From contig JAVBOJ010000013.1 of assembly GCA_031550755.1 (NCBI GenBank), positions 1 to 8,123 of the forward strand: 8,123 nt of DNA. The letters run 5' to 3'. Position 1 is the first letter of the stretch; every line of letters begins with the position of its first letter. The translations under genes and the position numbers were made by a program. Below are positions 7,415 to 8,123 of the stretch, one piece after another. This DNA is from JAVBOJ01 sp031550755 (lineage in GTDB: Bacteria > Bacillota > Clostridia > Oscillospirales > UBA929). Below the pieces are notes generated by a model. That model searched no databases. It was given only the letters and a program-made list of their open reading frames with translations, and had not been told where the DNA came from.

Positions 7415-7422
7415 CCTCCTTT
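7415..7422 (-). promoter_or_regulatory. Ribosome binding site deciding the GTG start of the MalF-type permease
   Basis: The minus strand reads AAAGGAGG, a near-perfect match to the anti-Shine-Dalgarno sequence, ending 7 nt before GTG at 7407. It fixes this non-ATG start and lies downstream of the hairpin, so the permease can be translated independently of the binding-protein gene. Confidence 0.85.
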
Positions 7423-7445
7423 CCAACAAAAACGGGGGGAAAAGA

Positions 7446-7497
7446 CCCTTTCACGCCGCTCTCCCCATCTCCGCGGGGAGAGCGGCGTGAAACAGGG
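7446..7497 (-). terminator. Intercistronic hairpin after the binding-protein gene (attenuator or mRNA-stabilising stem)
   Basis: Positions 7449-7466 are an exact reverse complement of 7475-7492, giving an 18-bp perfect G+C-rich stem with an 8-nt loop (7467-7474). Three further C:G pairs (7446-7448 with 7495-7497) extend it past a 2-nt bulge. In the transcript the stem begins about 10-15 nt after the binding-protein stop codon. It is followed by GGGTCTTTT rather than a clean run of uridines, so a partial terminator or a 3'-end-protecting stem fits better than a full terminator. Such stems commonly raise binding-protein mRNA relative to permease mRNA. Confidence 0.8.
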
Positions 7498-7506
7498 AAC
7501 TACAGA

Positions 7507-8123
7507 TTATTCGTTGGCGGCGTCGGTCAGCGCCTGACAGAATTGCTCGGGGGTCTGTGTGCCGTCCAGCAGCAGGGGCAGATTGGCGGTAAACGCGCCG
7601 CTGGCCGAGTCGGTGATGGAGCCCGGAACGATTTCATGGAAATACGGGATATATTTCGTGTTCGGGTTGACAATATTGGCGAAGTCGCTTTTCAGCTTGT
7701 CTTCGGCAATTTTGGTTTTGAACGAGGCGCTGTAGGTGATCATCGGAGCGCTGCCGCCTTCGGCCAGCATGAACTCCTCCAGCTCGGCCGGCGAGGATAT
7801 GAACGCCAGGAAGGCCAGCGCGCATTCGCGCTCGGCGTCGGTGCAATAGGCCGAGACATACCAGTCATACACGCAGGGGTTGGCAATGGCCACATTGCCG
7901 GGGAAGATGTCGCCGACGACCTTTGTGCCGTCAAAGCCCGCGCCCCAGTCGGCCTGACGCTCGTTGCCGACCTTGAACACGTCGGTGATCCACTGACCGT
8001 CGGGCAGAATGCCAACCTGATTGTTCATGAAGGCGTTCTGGGCGGGCGGATAGGCTTTGCCGATGCCGTCTTTCCAGCCGGCGTCGTCATACAGTTTTTT
8101 CATGGTGGCGAAGGTGTTGACCC
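7507..8123 (-). CDS. ABC sugar transporter solute-binding protein, C-terminal part (5' end outside the window)
   Basis: The frame is open from the right edge (first full codon at 8121) to a TAA at 7507-7509, about 204 residues. This should be the C-terminal half of a family 1 extracellular solute-binding lipoprotein, which normally has 400-450 residues. Matching features are the NNQVGILPDGQWITDVF segment, typical of the ligand-binding cleft, a GNVAIANPCVYDWYVSAYC stretch, and DAERECALAFLAFISSPAELEEF, the helix after which these proteins usually close. The methionine at 8103 is internal: the frame continues upstream with VNTFAT. The signal peptide and lipobox, which would prove surface anchoring, lie outside the window. 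Position just before the two permease genes is the usual CUT1 order. Its sugar cannot be named from this fragment. Confidence 0.88.
   Translation of the reverse strand, partial: VNTFATMKKLYDDAGWKDGIGKAYPPAQNAFMNNQVGILPDGQWITDVFKVGNERQADWGAGFDGTKVVGDIFPGNVAIANPCVYDWYVSAYCTDAERECALAFLAFISSPAELEEFMLAEGGSAPMITYSASFKTKIAEDKLKSDFANIVNPNTKYIPYFHEIVPGSITDSASGAFTANLPLLLDGTQTPEQFCQALTDAANE

Noticed and set aside
7408..7506. Possible internal promoter, catabolite-repression (cre) site or riboswitch in the only sizeable gap
   Set aside because: Apart from the hairpin and the permease ribosome binding site I see no convincing -35/-10 pair or cre-like palindrome, and the space is too short for a known riboswitch class.

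Overview
The window reads as one polycistronic carbohydrate-uptake and degradation operon. It is transcribed entirely on the minus strand, so it reads from position 8123 down to 1, and both window edges cut it. The DNA is G+C-rich. Start sites carry strong purine-rich Shine-Dalgarno sequences (AAGGAGG, AGGAG, AGGGG) about 7-8 nt upstream, and genes are packed with 4-nt ATGA overlaps or gaps of 4-13 nt. Together with an ABC sugar importer that has no ATPase gene beside it, this suggests a high-GC anaerobic member of the Clostridia (Bacillota), for instance a gut or rumen Oscillospirales or Christensenellales lineage. That placement is inference: there is no rRNA or other phylogenetic marker here.

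In transcription order: (1) 8123-7507, the C-terminal ~204 residues of a family 1 extracellular solute-binding protein. (2) A 97-nt gap holding a perfect 18-bp hairpin. (3) 7407-6514, a MalF/UgpA-type permease with a GTG start. (4) 6500-5667, a MalG/UgpE-type permease. (5) 5662-4745, a PfkB/ribokinase-family sugar kinase. (6) 4748-3645, a DUF2961 protein, the family now classed as glycoside hydrolase GH172. (7) 3634-950, an 894-residue GH2-type glycosidase with an added C-terminal domain. (8) 953-1, the first 317 residues of a uroporphyrinogen-decarboxylase-like TIM-barrel protein. Coding density is nearly complete, and the only notable non-coding stretch is the 97-nt gap after the binding-protein gene.

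Proposed working model (inference): the binding protein and two permeases import an oligosaccharide or glycoconjugate, powered by an ATPase encoded elsewhere. Neither hydrolase has a visible signal peptide, so GH172 and GH2 would cleave it in the cytoplasm. The kinase would phosphorylate a released monosaccharide. Characterised GH172 enzymes act on furanosidic linkages (alpha-D-fructofuranose, D-arabinofuranose), and the kinase keeps the residues that hold the sugar in ribokinase, so a furanose- or pentose-containing substrate is plausible. The UroD-like protein is the most puzzling member. It belongs to a superfamily of decarboxylases and corrinoid methyltransferases, has no obvious job in glycan catabolism, and shows HxD where the zinc-dependent methyltransferases carry HxC.
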